DNA of 7,520 nt. Origin: Lysobacterales bacterium. Its GTDB lineage: Bacteria; Pseudomonadota; Gammaproteobacteria; Xanthomonadales; SZUA-36. Positions 7,358 to 7,520 of the stretch are shown piece by piece. How positions within the stretch are numbered: the first letter of the stretch is position 1; every line of letters begins with the position of its first letter. The notes beneath the pieces are model-generated. The model worked only from the letters and a program-made list of their open reading frames with translations, searched no databases and was not told the DNA's origin. The DNA is taken from assembly GCA_013213875.1 (NCBI GenBank), contig JABSSV010000375.1, positions 1-7,520 of the forward strand, given 5' to 3'. A program made the position numbers and the translations under genes.

Positions 7358-7520
7358 CTACAGCAGCACCACATCGAAAAGTTCCTGCGTGTATTGCTCT
7401 TCGCGCTGAAAGCGGATCGATTTCCCGATCATTTCTTCCAACTCGGCAACGGTCGTCGAATGCTCATCAAGCACCAGATCCACCACCTGCGCCGACGCCA
7501 TAACCAGCAGCTTGTCCGCC
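7358..7520 (-). CDS. rng: Ribonuclease G, C-terminal fragment
   Basis: Only the last 54 codons and the TAG stop are in the window; the gene runs off the right edge. The visible residues run ADKLLVMASAQVVD, then a helical stretch with a LEEMIGKSIRFQ motif, and end QYTQELFDVVLL. This is the small C-terminal domain typical of the RNase E/G family, and it lacks the long disordered extension of RNase E. RNase G is an endoribonuclease that matures the 16S rRNA 5' end and initiates decay of some mRNAs. The position directly upstream of yhdP matches the E. coli order and strengthens the call. The S1 domain and catalytic residues are outside the window and cannot be checked. Confidence 0.88.
   Translation of the reverse strand, partial: ADKLLVMASAQVVDLVLDEHSTTVAELEEMIGKSIRFQREEQYTQELFDVVLL

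Overview
The window is a compact, GC-rich stretch of chromosome that most resembles a gammaproteobacterium. It has almost no non-coding DNA: the largest gene-free gap is 46 bases. It carries conserved housekeeping genes, and I see no mobile element, phage gene, CRISPR array, tRNA or rRNA. The organism is inferred from gene content. The order rng-yhdP-tldD matches Escherichia coli. Having yjgA and pmbA beside tldD is, from memory, the arrangement in Pseudomonas and related marine lineages. I cannot name a genus.

From right to left on the minus strand, the window opens with the last 54 codons of ribonuclease G (rng). It is followed directly by a 1303-residue YhdP-type AsmA-like envelope protein, and then by tldD, the zinc-metallopeptidase subunit of the TldD/TldE protease. 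The junctions are tight. The rng stop codon abuts the yhdP start (TAGATG) and yhdP overlaps tldD by four bases (ATGA), so the three genes are very probably one translationally coupled operon.

Next comes yjgA (darP), a small ribosome-associated protein gene on the plus strand that converges on tldD across 29 bases. Beyond it pmbA (tldE), the non-catalytic partner of TldD, returns to the minus strand and diverges from yjgA across 46 bases. That spacer holds a 6-bp inverted repeat. The first 32 bases are the edge of an unidentified neighbouring gene or the start of a spacer.

Functionally, TldD and PmbA form one heteromeric protease that degrades small unfolded peptides and, in some bacteria, matures peptide products such as microcin B17. 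YhdP acts in transport of phospholipid to the outer membrane, RNase G in RNA processing and decay, and YjgA in late 50S ribosome assembly. No undescribed system is evident. The most interesting point is architectural: tldD and pmbA lie on the same strand around an inverted yjgA, with no visible terminator after tldD. Read-through would form a non-contiguous operon that expresses both protease subunits while producing antisense RNA to yjgA.
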